Part shown: piece after piece, positions 44,317-53,599 of the stretch
Layout of the letters: each line of letters starts with the position of its first letter
Position numbering within the stretch: position 1 is the stretch's first letter
Assembly: GCA_026646885.1 (NCBI GenBank)
Contig: JAPKHK010000005.1
Location: forward strand, 62,001 to 126,000
DNA from: Casimicrobiaceae bacterium
GTDB lineage: Bacteria; Pseudomonadota; Gammaproteobacteria; Burkholderiales; Casimicrobiaceae
Direction: 5' to 3'
Length of the DNA stretch: 64,000 nucleotides
The notes under the pieces: generated by a model
What the model was told of the DNA's origin: nothing
Database searches by the model: none
What the model saw: the letters and a program-made list of their open reading frames with translations, nothing else
Position numbers and translations under genes: made by a program

Positions 44317-45246
44317 ATGCTCGCCGCGGGTGCGATCAGGTCCGAGGTGATGAGTAGTAGAGCGATCAGACAGGGTGAAACATTTTCGACCCGTGTTTGC
44401 ACGCGCCCTACCGTTTGCAGAATTGCCGCAAGTTTCGCGCTTGCACTCTGCGCGGCTTGCGCTCAGTTACCCGTTCAAACCAAGGATTCCCCCTGCGAAG
44501 GTGCCCCCGCTCTTGGCGCGAGAGCTTTTCAATCTCGACTGCTGGTGCTGGGCGAGATTCACGGCACGTCGGAAGTGCCCCGAATCGCCAAGGATCTGGT
44601 GTGCCAGGCGATTGCGGAGAAGCGCTCGCCGGTTCTGCTGCTCCTCGAACTCGATGGGAGCCAGAGCCCCGCACTCGCGCGCTACGTCGCTTCGGACGGC
44701 ACGCAGGAAGAGTGCTGCGCCTTTCTTGCCCACTTTGAGTGGGCTCGCCCCGGGCAGGACGGCCGAACCACGGTAGCGATGTTCGAATTGATCGACTTCG
44801 TTCGGGCGATGAAGCGCATTGGGCACCCGGTAGAGGTTGCCGCCTTCGCAGGAGGCACCGACCAGCAGTACGCGGACAACATTGCGCGCCAACTCGACCA
44901 AAAGCCGCAGGCCTGGGCTGTTGCGGTGGTTGGCAACCTCCACGCCGCCAAGCAGCCCCTGACATACGGTGGGCGTAACATCGTTCCGGCGGTATCGCTG
45001 CTGGAGCGGTATGCGCCCGTTTCCCTCAACATGGTCGCGTCGGGCGGGACGTTTTGGGGGATCTTCGACGGAACGCAAGGCGTTCATGACCTGGATGACT
45101 ATCGTGACGTCGGATTTGCCCCCGACATGCTGCGCTATGGCCAGTTGAGCTTCGAGCCGGTTATTGTCGGCGGACTCAAATATGATGGTTATTTCGCGAT
45201 TGGCCCGGCAACCGCTTCGCCACCGGGTGCGAAATTGTGTCGATGA
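44317..45246 (+). CDS. EreA/ChaN-like lipoprotein
   Basis: 309 residues (298 if the ATG at 44350 is used). A hydrophobic segment ends in the lipobox LCAAC, so the mature protein should be lipid-anchored. The domain motifs LVLGEIHGTSEVPRIAKDLV, VLLLLELDGSQSPAL and WAVAVVGNLHAAKQPL parallel those of the upstream erythromycin-esterase-like protein (LGENSHG, AVETDAHG, LAHNFHAA). ChaN-like proteins bind haem or iron; EreA-like ones hydrolyse esters. A matched pair around the LanC-like gene suggests a shared job, but this is inference. Confidence 0.7.
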   Translation: MLAAGAIRSEVMSSRAIRQGETFSTRVCTRPTVCRIAASFALALCAACAQLPVQTKDSPCEGAPALGARAFQSRLLVLGEIHGTSEVPRIAKDLVCQAIAEKRSPVLLLLELDGSQSPALARYVASDGTQEECCAFLAHFEWARPGQDGRTTVAMFELIDFVRAMKRIGHPVEVAAFAGGTDQQYADNIARQLDQKPQAWAVAVVGNLHAAKQPLTYGGRNIVPAVSLLERYAPVSLNMVASGGTFWGIFDGTQGVHDLDDYRDVGFAPDMLRYGQLSFEPVIVGGLKYDGYFAIGPATASPPGAKLCR

Positions 45247-45436
45247 GGTTTCTTTCGGCCAGGGGTCATTGACTCGGCGCAAGCGCAGGCCCGTTGAGAT
45301 GAGCGCCACCAATCACTGAGGATCGCAGCTATGCACGCATGGAGTGGGCCCGCTGTCACGAGGCTCGGTCTTCCTAAGCTTTTCGTAAACGACGCGGCTT
45401 GCGCTCGACGCGGGTGATGCTATGCGTCGAATCGCT

Positions 45437-45931
45437 TCAAGCCTTGATGGTATTGAGGCCTAGCATCAACGTCATTGGATGCTGCGGTGACTCTTGAAAG
45501 CCGTAGTGGTGGTAAAACTGCTTGGCACGATCATGAAGAGCATGGACGAGCAAGGCTCGCACACCGACGTTCTGCGACACCGCCACAGCCCGATTGACGG
45601 CATCTTGAAGCAGGGCGGCGCCGAGTTTGATGCCCTGGACACGGTGGTCAACGGCGAGCCTGGCCAGAATCATCACCGGCACCGGGTCGGGCATGTTGCG
45701 GCGCACGCTGCTGGTTGCCGCCTGGTGTGAAACCGCACCAGCGGCCATTGCGTAGTATGCATAGACACGATTGTCCGGATCCGTGACGACGAAGCTGCGG
45801 CTCGCACCGCTTAACTGGTTGGTCAGTGCCCGGCGCTTGAGCCACTCATCGAGGCTGGCTTCCCCACAAGCGAATTCGTTCAGGACGTGGATGGCGGTGA
45901 GCGGTTGCGGTGCGCTCAGTTGCAAGTTCAC
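45437..45931 (-). CDS. GNAT-family toxin (TacT-like)
   Basis: 164 residues; GTG start at 45931 immediately after repeat array 2, whose end provides GGAAGG as ribosome-like sequence. GNAT fold: ARLAVDHRVQGIKLGAALLQDAVNRA is the acetyl-CoA loop and ALHDRAKQFYHHYGFQESPQHP the conserved end. TacT-type toxins acetylate aminoacyl-tRNA and stop translation. The cognate antitoxin gene lies upstream but is separated by 340 bp of repeats. Confidence 0.85.
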   Translation of the reverse strand: MNLQLSAPQPLTAIHVLNEFACGEASLDEWLKRRALTNQLSGASRSFVVTDPDNRVYAYYAMAAGAVSHQAATSSVRRNMPDPVPVMILARLAVDHRVQGIKLGAALLQDAVNRAVAVSQNVGVRALLVHALHDRAKQFYHHYGFQESPQHPMTLMLGLNTIKA

Positions 45932-45933
45932 TG

Positions 45934-46270
45934 GTGTACCTTCCCCCCGCCCCCTTCCTGGGGAAGGGAGTGAATGCAGTTCGCGGGCGGTACCCGCTCC
46001 GGTTCCTGGCTTGCGCGCCCTTGGGGCGGCCCGGCAGCTGGAATGGAACCTTCCCCCCGGCCCCCTTCCGGGGGAAGGGGGTGATTACGGTTCGCGGGCT
46101 TCGCCCGCTCTGGCGTTTGGCTTGCGCGCCCTTGGGGCGGCCCGGCGGGCGCGCTCATCGGTGGACCTTCCCCCCGCCCCCTTCCGGGGGAAGGGGGTGA
46201 TTGCGGTTCGCGGGCTTCGCCCGCTCCGGTGCCTGGCTTGCGCGCCCTTGGGGCGGCCCGGCGGGCGCGC
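45934..46270 (-). repeat. Array of three GC-rich repeats, array 2 (inverted relative to array 1)
   Basis: Three copies with spacing 111 and 116 bp, reverse complement of array 1: each has CCTTCCCCC hairpin sequence, GCGGGC...GCCCGC hairpin, CTTGCGCGCCCTTGGGGCGG. It exactly fills the space between the antitoxin stop (46,271) and the toxin GTG (45,931). The end facing the GTG (GGAAGGTACACCAGTGAAC, minus strand) is almost the same as the end of array 1 facing the hlyD-like gene (GGAAGGTTCACCGGTGAGC). Confidence 0.85.
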
Positions 46271-46543
46271 TCATGCCGCACCAGTGCGCCAGGGTGCCTT
46301 GACAGCCATGAGGCGCTCCAGGCCGGGATTCGGGCCAGGGGGCGCATCGAGCATTGCGGTGAACAGCTTGAACTTGTCAGCATCCAGGCGGAAAAAGACC
46401 TGATCCAACACCACGGACTGGGCTCGGTCACAAGCCGCTTCGAGCATGAAATCCGAACGGTTCTTGCCCAGCAGGCTCGCAGCGTGATCGATCAAATCAC
46501 GCTGTTCGGGCAGGGCTCGCAGATTGATGGCAGCGTCACGCAT
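46271..46543 (-). CDS. DUF1778 (TacA-like) antitoxin
   Basis: 90 residues from the ATG at 46543 (GGAG seven bases upstream); longer frames to 46570 exist. Ribbon-helix-helix start MRDAAINLRALPEQRDLIDHAASLLGKNRSDFMLEAA, then a toxin-binding tail (FFRLDADKFKLFTAMLDAP). It should neutralise the GNAT toxin and repress the operon. Its stop abuts the repeat array, so normal antitoxin-toxin coupling is lost. Confidence 0.85.
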   Translation of the reverse strand: MRDAAINLRALPEQRDLIDHAASLLGKNRSDFMLEAACDRAQSVVLDQVFFRLDADKFKLFTAMLDAPPGPNPGLERLMAVKAPWRTGAA

Positions 46544-46754
46544 TGGCCACTCCAATTGATGCATACACAAAAGATATACGGATTATCGGCAGCCGTGTAG
46601 CTATTGTCAATACGTCATCACAACCCAAGACGAAGGTGTGTGTGCCGGTCGGTAGCCGGTTTCAGGCTCCGAGACCTGCTAGGGTGGCACTCTTCTGGTG
46701 GCCTTTCGACCACGGCGTCAATCCGCCTGAGTTGCTCGACGAAGGATCGAACCC

Positions 46755-46952
46755 TTGAAGAAGTCTGTTTCCACTCTGCCTGACCGTGAAATGCAAGCGG
46801 TCCCCGCCGCACTGGCGCGCGCGGCGCAAACCGCCAAGGCGCTGGCGGACCGCACGCACACACCGTTTATCGTCCGCAGCGGTGCAGGACACTCCACACC
46901 GTGCAATGACGGCCCCCGAACGGGCCTCCCAAAAGCGGCTGCCAAAAACTAA
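46755..46952 (+). CDS. Small hypothetical protein, possibly truncated antitoxin-like
   Basis: 65 residues, TTG start with AAGGA upstream. LPDREMQAVPAALARAAQTA, then KALADRTHTPFIV, resembles small proteins with the pattern 'AAKRARELAxRTGTPxVV' that often precede toxins. The last 20 residues lack the usual ending. Recognition is weak and it may not be expressed. Confidence 0.35.
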   Translation: MKKSVSTLPDREMQAVPAALARAAQTAKALADRTHTPFIVRSGAGHSTPCNDGPRTGLPKAAAKN

Positions 46953-47022
46953 GAGCAGGAAACCCGCTGATACGTGCTCGGGCCGACGAGTACCGTTTCG
47001 TCGCCTCGCCGTGCTTGCTGTT

Positions 47023-47037
47023 TACCGATAAACGGTA
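47023..47037 (+). promoter_or_regulatory. Inverted repeat in the higBA promoter
   Basis: TACCG-ATAAA-CGGTA lies 14 bp before the toxin ATG and overlaps a GGTATACGCT -10-like stretch. Position and symmetry suit autorepression by the HigA antitoxin. Confidence 0.5.
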
Positions 47038-47050
47038 TACGCTGTCGGCT

Positions 47051-47332
47051 ATGATTCTCGCTTTCAAATGTCGGGATACTGAAGCGCTTTTTGCCACGGG
47101 TAAGACGCGGCGATTCGCAAACATCAAGCAGGTTGCCGAACGGAAACTGACTCAGCTCCACACGGCGACCAGCCTTGAGTCCTTACGCGCACCGCCGGGA
47201 AACCGCCTGGAAGCACTTCACGGTGAGCGCGTTGGTCAGCATAGCATTCGCATCAACGAGCAGTGGCGATTGTGCTTTGTTTGGACCGAGCAAGGCCCCA
47301 TTGCGGTCGAGATCACGGACTATCACAAGTAA
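47051..47332 (+). CDS. higB: HigB-type RelE-family mRNA interferase toxin
   Basis: 93 residues from the ATG at 47051. LAFKCRDTEALFATGKTRRFANI, RKLTQLHTATSLESLRAPPGNRLEALHGERVGQHSIRINEQWRLCFVW and the end VEITDYHK are hallmarks of HigB (RelE superfamily). It cleaves mRNA on the ribosome. The toxin precedes the antitoxin, the reversed order typical of higBA. Confidence 0.93.
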   Translation: MILAFKCRDTEALFATGKTRRFANIKQVAERKLTQLHTATSLESLRAPPGNRLEALHGERVGQHSIRINEQWRLCFVWTEQGPIAVEITDYHK

Positions 47333-47361
47333 CTTGAGGCTGAAATTCACGAGGTGATGCC

Positions 47362-47667
47362 ATGTTGAAGAACGGAATGCGCCCGGTGCACCCTGGCGAA
47401 ATCTTGCGTGAAGACTATCTGCGCCCTCTTGCCATGAGCGTCAACGCCCTGTCGAAACACCTGCGCGTGCCGGCTTCGCGCATCAACGACATCGTTTTGG
47501 AGCGCCGCGGCGTCACCGCCGATACCGCTTTGCGTTTGGCGCGATTTTTCGGGGGCGACGCGCAGACCTGGTTGAATCTGCAGACGCAGTTCGATTTGCG
47601 CGTTGCCGAATCCTCGATTGCCAAGACCATACGCGCCGAAGTGGAGCCGCTCGATCGGGCAGCCTGA
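47362..47667 (+). CDS. higA: HigA-type XRE-family antitoxin
   Basis: 101 residues, 29 bp after the toxin. MRPVHPGEILREDYLRPLAMSVNALSKHLRVPASRINDIV is the standard HigA helix-turn-helix start. It binds the toxin and represses the operon. Confidence 0.93.
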   Translation: MLKNGMRPVHPGEILREDYLRPLAMSVNALSKHLRVPASRINDIVLERRGVTADTALRLARFFGGDAQTWLNLQTQFDLRVAESSIAKTIRAEVEPLDRAA

Positions 47668-47786
47668 GAGGAGGCCGCTGCTTTCCCTCGATCCTTCGCT
47701 GGGCGGCGGCGAAGGCTCGAACAGTCCTTTGCTGCGAGTGTCGGATGCACGCGCGGCGCGGCGTTTGTCCTCCACCCCCATCCCCG

Positions 47787-47809
47787 CCTTCCCCCATCGA
47801 GGGGGAAGG
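47787..47809. terminator. Hairpin after higA
   Basis: CCTTCCCCC-ATCGA-GGGGGAAGG, a 9-bp perfect stem. No T-run follows, so termination is uncertain; the stem resembles one arm of the GC-rich repeats at 26.1 and 46.0 kb. Confidence 0.4.
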
Positions 47810-47928
47810 AGTTGAGCGGCGGTATGGGCGCGCCCTGTGCCATCACAAAGGTCAGCGCAACCGGAACGGTGCTTGAAGTTCCGCCGAAACGCGCCCTTTC
47901 ACTTGGCGGTCGCTCGCGCGCCTCGCCG

Positions 47929-47957
47929 TTGAACAGGCCCCTCGCCTAGGGTATAAT
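47929..47957 (+). promoter_or_regulatory. Sigma-70 promoter of carA
   Basis: TTGAAC (47929-47934), 17-bp spacer, TATAAT (47952-47957): the best match to the housekeeping consensus noticed in the window. Transcription would start near 47,964, giving a leader of about 70 nt. Confidence 0.8.
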
Positions 47958-47973
47958 TTACCGCTCAATTCAG

Positions 47974-48002
47974 AGCGGGGTTGGCCCAAAGCCAGCCCCG
48001 CT
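47974..48002 (+). promoter_or_regulatory. Leader hairpin of carA
   Basis: AGCGGGGTTGGC-CCAAA-GCCAGCCCCGCT: a 12-bp stem with one G-T pair, starting about 10 nt into the predicted transcript and followed by TTTCC. It could be an attenuator, a pause site or a stabilising 5' stem for the pyrimidine/arginine-regulated car transcript. Confidence 0.6.
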
Positions 48003-48035
48003 TTCCACATCTGCCCATCCTTCTGGAGTTCCCGC

Positions 48036-49175
48036 GTGTCTTTGCTCGCCCCGCAGTCTGCCCCCGCCCTGCTCGCCCTGGCCGATGGAACGCTGTTCCA
48101 GGGCCGCGCGATCGGCGCCTTGGGGCAAAGCACGGGCGAGGTGGTGTTCAACACCGCAATGAGCGGCTACCAGGAAATCCTCACCGATCCGTCCTACTGC
48201 CGGCAGATCATCACCCTCACCTATCCGCACATCGGCAACACCGGGGTCAACCCGGAAGATTGGGAAGCCAAAACCATTCATGCGGCGGGCTTGGTGATTC
48301 GCGACCTGCCGCGTCTTGCTTCGAATTTTCGCAGTACCCAGGACCTCTCGGCCTATTTGCGCGAGCAGAACATCGTCGGCATTGCCGACCTCGACACCCG
48401 CAAGCTCACTCGCATCTTGCGTGAAAAGGGCGCGCAGAACGGCTGTTTGATGGCCGGCGATGTCGATGCCGAAGCCGCGGTGAAAGCGGCGCGGGCGGCA
48501 CCCTCGATGGCCGGGCTCGACTTGGCCCGGGTGGTGAGCTGCGACAAGCCCTACGAGTGGAACGCCAGCACCTGGGCGCTGGGCGAAGGTTACCGGGCCG
48601 CGGGCGCCGCGCGCTTTCATGTGGTGGCCTATGATTTCGGCGTCAAACACAACATTCTGCGCATGCTGGCCGAGCGCGGCTGCCGCGTTACCGTAGTGCC
48701 CGCGCAAACGCCTGCGGCGGAAGTGCTGGCACGCCGGCCCGATGGCGTGTTCTTGTCCAATGGCCCGGGCGACCCCGAGCCTTGCACTTACGCCATCGAT
48801 GCCATCGGCGAATTGGTGAACGCGGGCCTGCCCACCTTCGGCATTTGCCTGGGGCACCAATTGCTGGGTTTGGCCAGCGGCGCGCGCACCGTCAAGATGA
48901 AGTTCGGCCATCACGGCGCCAACCATCCAGTGCAAGACCAAGACACCCGCCAAGTGCTCATCACTTCGCAAAACCACGGCTTTGCCGTCGATGCCGCAAC
49001 CCTGCCCGCCAACTTGCGGGTGACGCATTTGTCGCTCTTCGACGGCAGCTTGCAAGGCGTGGCGCGCACCGACCGGCCCGCCTTCAGTTTCCAGGGCCAT
49101 CCGGAAGCCAGCCCCGGGCCGCATGACCTCGGCTACCTTTTCGACCGCTACGTCAAAATGATGGAGGCGCGATGA
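48036..49175 (+). CDS. carA: Carbamoyl-phosphate synthase small subunit (glutaminase)
   Basis: 379 residues, GTG start with GGAG eight bases upstream. The N-terminal domain [32 protein letters not shown] is characteristic. The class I amidotransferase half has the catalytic cysteine in [11 protein letters not shown] and the His-Glu pair in [11 protein letters not shown]. It supplies ammonia to CarB for pyrimidine and arginine synthesis. The next gene (gmhA) starts within its stop. Confidence 0.97.
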   Translation: MSLLAPQSAPALLALADGTLFQGRAIGALGQSTGEVVFNTAMSGYQEILTDPSYCRQIITLTYPHIGNTGVNPEDWEAKTIHAAGLVIRDLPRLASNFRSTQDLSAYLREQNIVGIADLDTRKLTRILREKGAQNGCLMAGDVDAEAAVKAARAAPSMAGLDLARVVSCDKPYEWNASTWALGEGYRAAGAARFHVVAYDFGVKHNILRMLAERGCRVTVVPAQTPAAEVLARRPDGVFLSNGPGDPEPCTYAIDAIGELVNAGLPTFGICLGHQLLGLASGARTVKMKFGHHGANHPVQDQDTRQVLITSQNHGFAVDAATLPANLRVTHLSLFDGSLQGVARTDRPAFSFQGHPEASPGPHDLGYLFDRYVKMMEAR

Positions 49176-49768
49176 GCGACCCTGTCGGCCGCGGCATCGT
49201 CGCCGCGCACTTGGCCGAGGCCGCCGCGGCGCTGGAAAGCTTGCGCCAGAACGAGGCGGCGCTTTCCGCCATTGCCCGTGCCGGCGAGCTTTTGGTTGCT
49301 ACCTTCAAACAAGGCTGCAAGGTGTATTCCTGCGGCAATGGCGGTTCGATGTGCGACGCCATGCATTTCGCCGAAGAGCTGTCCGGCCGCTTTCGCGAAG
49401 ATCGCGCGGCGCTGGGCGCCATGGCCATCAGCGACGCCGGGCATTTGTCCTGTGTGGCCAACGATTACGGCTACGAGCAAGTTTTCGCCCGCTTCGTGGC
49501 GGCGCAAGGGCGGCCGGGCGACGTGCTTTTCGGCATCAGCACCAGCGGTTCCAGCAAAAACATCTTGCGCGCGGCCGAGGCGGCCCGCGCCCGCGGCCTC
49601 AAAGTGATCGTGCTCTCGGGGCGCGAAGAGGCGCCGCTCAACGCCCTGGCCGACGTGTGTATCTGCACCCCCGCGGGGCGTTATGCCGACCGCGTGCAAG
49701 AACTGCACATCAAAGTCATCCACAGCCTGATCGACCTCGTAGAACGGGGCGTATTCGAAATCAGTTGA
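49172..49768 (+). CDS. gmhA: Phosphoheptose isomerase
   Basis: 198 residues. SIS domain with [67 protein letters not shown] and [21 protein letters not shown]: a close match to GmhA, which converts sedoheptulose 7-phosphate to heptose 7-phosphate for LPS core. DiaA is a related alternative. The ATGA overlap with carA and 58-bp gap to carB put it inside the carAB operon. Confidence 0.9.
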   Translation: MSDPVGRGIVAAHLAEAAAALESLRQNEAALSAIARAGELLVATFKQGCKVYSCGNGGSMCDAMHFAEELSGRFREDRAALGAMAISDAGHLSCVANDYGYEQVFARFVAAQGRPGDVLFGISTSGSSKNILRAAEAARARGLKVIVLSGREEAPLNALADVCICTPAGRYADRVQELHIKVIHSLIDLVERGVFEIS

Positions 49769-49826
49769 ATTTTTCGCGGCGGCGCGCGCCCTCCCGGGCG
49801 CCACGCCAAAGCAGCAGAGCCAGGCC

Positions 49827-52800
49827 ATGCCCAAACGCACAGACATTCATTCCATCCTGATCATCGGCGCCGGACCCATCATCATCGGCCAGGCCTGCGA
49901 GTTCGACTATTCCGGCGCGCAGGCCTGCAAGGCGCTGCGCGAAGAAGGCTACAAGGTCATCCTGGTGAACTCCAATCCGGCCACCATCATGACCGATCCG
50001 GAAATGGCCGACGTCACCTACATCGAGCCGGTGACCTGGCAAATGGTGGAAAAGATCATCAAAAAGGAGCGTCCCGATGCGCTCCTGCCCACCATGGGCG
50101 GACAAACCGGCTTGAACTGCGCCCTGTCGCTCGCTAAACACGGCGTGCTGAAAAAGTATGGCGTGGAGCTGATTGGCGCCAGCCGCGACGCCATCGACAA
50201 AGCCGAAGACCGCGAGAAGTTCAAAGCGGCGATGACCCAAATCGGCTTGGGCTCGGCACGCTCGGGCCTGGCGCACAACATGGAGCAGGCACTCAAAGTG
50301 CAGGCCGAAGTGGGCTTCCCGACCATCATCCGCCCCTCTTTTACGCTGGGCGGTTCGGGCGGCGGCATCGCGTACAACAAAGAAGAATTCCTCACCATTT
50401 GCGAGCGCGGCTTGGAGGCCTCGCCCACCCACGAACTTCTGATCGAAGAGTCGCTGATCGGCTGGAAAGAGTTCGAAATGGAAGTGGTGCGGGACAGCAA
50501 AGACAATTGCATCATCGTCTGTTCGATCGAAAACCTCGATCCCATGGGCGTGCATACCGGCGATTCGATCACCGTGGCACCGGCGCAAACGCTCACCGAC
50601 AAGGAATACCAAATCATGCGCGACGCCTCGATCGCGGTGTTGCGCGAAATCGGCGTCGACACCGGCGGTTCGAACGTGCAGTTCGCCATCAACCCGGCCG
50701 ATGGGCGCATGATCGTGATCGAAATGAATCCGCGGGTGTCGCGCTCCTCCGCCCTGGCTTCCAAGGCCACCGGTTTTCCCATCGCCAAGGTGGCGGCCAA
50801 GCTCGCCGTGGGCTACACCCTCGACGAACTGAAGAACGACATCACCGGTGGCGCCACGCCGGCTTCATTCGAGCCGACCATCGATTACGTGGTCACCAAA
50901 GTGCCGCGGTTCGCTTTCGAAAAATTCCCGCAGGCCGACAACCGCCTCACCACGCAAATGAAATCGGTGGGTGAGGTCATGGCCATCGGCCGCACTTTTC
51001 AAGAGTCCTTGCAAAAAGCGCTGCGCGGTTTGGAAATCGGCGTCGATGGGCTCGACCCCATCAACGGCGACCGCGAAGAGATCGAAAACGAACTCTCCGA
51101 CCCCGGCGCCATGCGTCTTTGGTACGTGGCCGACGCGTTCCGCATCGGCATGTCGATCGCCGAAATTCATCAGTTCACCCGCATCGACCTGTGGTTTCTG
51201 GCACAAATCGAAGAACTCCTGGCCATCGAAAAAGAACTCGGCGGCCGCAAGCTCGCCGCCCTGTCGAGCGTGGAAATGCGTATCTTGAAACGCAAGGGTT
51301 TTTCCGACCGGCGGCTCGCCAAACTCCTCGACACCGAACCCGCCGCGGTGCGCGCCCATCGGCATGCGCTGGGCGTGCGCCCCGTATATAAGCGCGTCGA
51401 CACCTGCGCCGCGGAATTCGCCACGCATACCGCCTATCTTTACTCCACCTACGAAGAAGAGTGCGAGGCCCAGCCCACCGAGCGCAAGAAAGTCATGGTG
51501 CTGGGCGGCGGACCCAATCGCATCGGTCAGGGCATCGAGTTCGATTACTGCTGCGTGCATGCCGCGTTCGCGCTGCGGGAAGACGGCTACGAGACCATCA
51601 TGGTCAACTGCAATCCGGAAACCGTCTCCACCGATTACGACACCTCCGACCGGCTCTACTTCGAGCCGCTCACCCTCGAAGACGTGCTGGAAATCGTCGC
51701 CATCGAAAAGCCTTTCGGCGTGATCGTGCAATACGGCGGGCAAACGCCCCTGAAGCTCGCATGCGACCTCGAAGCGAACGGCGTGCCCATCATCGGCACC
51801 ACGCCCGACAAGATCGATTGCGCTGAAGACCGCGAGCGCTTCCAGCAGCTCTTGCATACCTTGCAGTTGAAGCAGCCGCCCAATCGCACCGCGCGCACGC
51901 CAGAAGATGCGCTGCGCCTGGCGCAGGAAATCGGTTACCCGGTGGTGGTGCGCCCCTCTTACGTGCTGGGAGGCCGGGCCATGGAGATCGTGCACGAGCA
52001 GCGCGACCTCGAACGCTATATGCGCGAGGCGGTGAAAGTCTCCAACGATTCGCCGGTGCTTCTGGATCGCTACCTCAACAACGCCATCGAAGTCGATGTC
52101 GACGCCATTTGCGATGGCCAGGAGGTGTTGATCGGCGGCATCATGGAACACATCGAACAAGCCGGTGTGCACAGTGGCGATTCGGCCTGTTCGCTGCCGC
52201 CGTATTCGCTATCGAGCGAAGTGCAGGAAGAATTGCGCCGGCAAACCATGGCCATGGCCAAGGGCTTGGAAGTGGTGGGTCTCATGAACGTGCAGTTCGC
52301 CATTCAGGACGGCATCGTTTATGTACTCGAAGTGAATCCGCGCGCCTCGCGTACCGTGCCCTACGTTTCCAAGGCCACCGGCCGGCCGCTGGCCAAAATC
52401 GCGGCGCGCTGCATGGTGGGCCAAACCCTGGCGCAGCAAGGCGTGTCTGGCGAAATTCGGCCGCCGTATTATTCGGTGAAGGAAGCGGTTTTTCCGTTCA
52501 TCAAATTCCCCGGCGTGGACACCATCCTCGGGCCGGAAATGAAGTCCACCGGCGAAGTCATGGGCGTGGGCAAAACCTTCGCCGAGGCTTTCGTCAAGTC
52601 GCAGCTCGCCGCCAGCGTGAAGCTGCCCACTTCGGGCAAAGTGTTCTTGTCGATGCGCAATTTCGACAAGCCCGGCACCATCGAAGTGGCGCGCATTCTG
52701 CACGAACTGGGTTTCGAACTGGTCGCCACCCGCGGCACCGCGGCGGCCATCGCCAACGCCGGCATTCCCGTGGCCACGATCAACAAGGTCACCGAGGGTC

Positions 52801-53033
52801 GGCCCAATGTCGTTGACCTGATCAAGAACGAAGAAATCGCCCTGGTCATCAACACCGTGGAAGACAAACGCAGCGCCGTTCAAGATTCTTATTCCATACG
52901 CCGCGCCGCGCTGCAAGGGCGTGTTTCCACCTACACCACCTTGGCGGGCGCCCGCGCCGCGGCGCTGGGTATGCAGGGCATGGGGGAGTTGGTACCCTAC
53001 GCCCTGCAATCTCTTCATGAACAATTGCATTGA
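49827..53033 (+). CDS. carB: Carbamoyl-phosphate synthase large subunit
   Basis: 1068 residues, near the usual 1073. Two homologous ATP-grasp halves are clear: [21 protein letters not shown] and [19 protein letters not shown] begin each half; [20 protein letters not shown] and [20 protein letters not shown] are the paired metal/ATP regions. The C-terminal allosteric (MGS-like) domain starts near [12 protein letters not shown] and ends with QSLHEQLH. It makes carbamoyl phosphate with CarA. Confidence 0.98.
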   Translation: MPKRTDIHSILIIGAGPIIIGQACEFDYSGAQACKALREEGYKVILVNSNPATIMTDPEMADVTYIEPVTWQMVEKIIKKERPDALLPTMGGQTGLNCALSLAKHGVLKKYGVELIGASRDAIDKAEDREKFKAAMTQIGLGSARSGLAHNMEQALKVQAEVGFPTIIRPSFTLGGSGGGIAYNKEEFLTICERGLEASPTHELLIEESLIGWKEFEMEVVRDSKDNCIIVCSIENLDPMGVHTGDSITVAPAQTLTDKEYQIMRDASIAVLREIGVDTGGSNVQFAINPADGRMIVIEMNPRVSRSSALASKATGFPIAKVAAKLAVGYTLDELKNDITGGATPASFEPTIDYVVTKVPRFAFEKFPQADNRLTTQMKSVGEVMAIGRTFQESLQKALRGLEIGVDGLDPINGDREEIENELSDPGAMRLWYVADAFRIGMSIAEIHQFTRIDLWFLAQIEELLAIEKELGGRKLAALSSVEMRILKRKGFSDRRLAKLLDTEPAAVRAHRHALGVRPVYKRVDTCAAEFATHTAYLYSTYEEECEAQPTERKKVMVLGGGPNRIGQGIEFDYCCVHAAFALREDGYETIMVNCNPETVSTDYDTSDRLYFEPLTLEDVLEIVAIEKPFGVIVQYGGQTPLKLACDLEANGVPIIGTTPDKIDCAEDRERFQQLLHTLQLKQPPNRTARTPEDALRLAQEIGYPVVVRPSYVLGGRAMEIVHEQRDLERYMREAVKVSNDSPVLLDRYLNNAIEVDVDAICDGQEVLIGGIMEHIEQAGVHSGDSACSLPPYSLSSEVQEELRRQTMAMAKGLEVVGLMNVQFAIQDGIVYVLEVNPRASRTVPYVSKATGRPLAKIAARCMVGQTLAQQGVSGEIRPPYYSVKEAVFPFIKFPGVDTILGPEMKSTGEVMGVGKTFAEAFVKSQLAASVKLPTSGKVFLSMRNFDKPGTIEVARILHELGFELVATRGTAAAIANAGIPVATINKVTEGRPNVVDLIKNEEIALVINTVEDKRSAVQDSYSIRRAALQGRVSTYTTLAGARAAALGMQGMGELVPYALQSLHEQLH

Positions 53034-53069
53034 CGCGCAGCGGTTCGACGCTGCGCCATTGAGGGAAGC

Positions 53070-53546
53070 ATGAGCAAAGTTCCATTGACCGTTTCCGGCG
53101 CCGAGAAACTGCGTGCCGAATTACATCGCCTCAAAACCGTGGAGCGGCCCAAGGTCATCGCCGCCATCGCCGAGGCGCGCTCGCATGGCGATTTGTCCGA
53201 GAACGCCGAATACGACGCGGCCAAGGAACGCCAGGGCTTCATCGAAGGGCGCATCGCCGAGATGGAATCGAAGCTCGCCAACGCGCACATCATCAACCCC
53301 TCGGAACTCGATGCCGAGGGCCGCATCGTGTTCGGAGCGACGGTCGAAATGGAGGACCTGGAAAGCGGCGACGTTTTCACCTATCAGATCGTCGGTGACG
53401 ACGAGGCCGACATCAAACACGGCAAGATCTCCGTCAGCTCGCCAACTGCCCGTGCACTTATCGGCAAGTATGAGGGCGACGTGGTGGAAGTCACCGCGCC
53501 CGGTGGGGTCAAGGAATACGAGGTGCTAGCGGTAAAGTATGTGTGA
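53070..53546 (+). CDS. greA: Transcription elongation factor GreA
   Basis: 158 residues, standard length. Coiled-coil N-terminus with the secretion-channel tip acidic residues ([23 protein letters not shown]) and FKBP-like C-terminus ([14 protein letters not shown]...[11 protein letters not shown]...[14 protein letters not shown]). It helps stalled RNA polymerase cleave backtracked RNA. Follows carB by 36 bp, as in many proteobacteria. Confidence 0.97.
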   Translation: MSKVPLTVSGAEKLRAELHRLKTVERPKVIAAIAEARSHGDLSENAEYDAAKERQGFIEGRIAEMESKLANAHIINPSELDAEGRIVFGATVEMEDLESGDVFTYQIVGDDEADIKHGKISVSSPTARALIGKYEGDVVEVTAPGGVKEYEVLAVKYV

Positions 53547-53599
53547 CGCGAGGGGCCAGCATTCCCGAAGATTTGGCTGTGGACCCGGGGACTTAGACA

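Noticed and set aside
24684-46543. Prophage or integrative element with integrase and att sites
   Set aside because: No integrase, transposase, structural phage gene, conjugation gene or tRNA-derived end was found.
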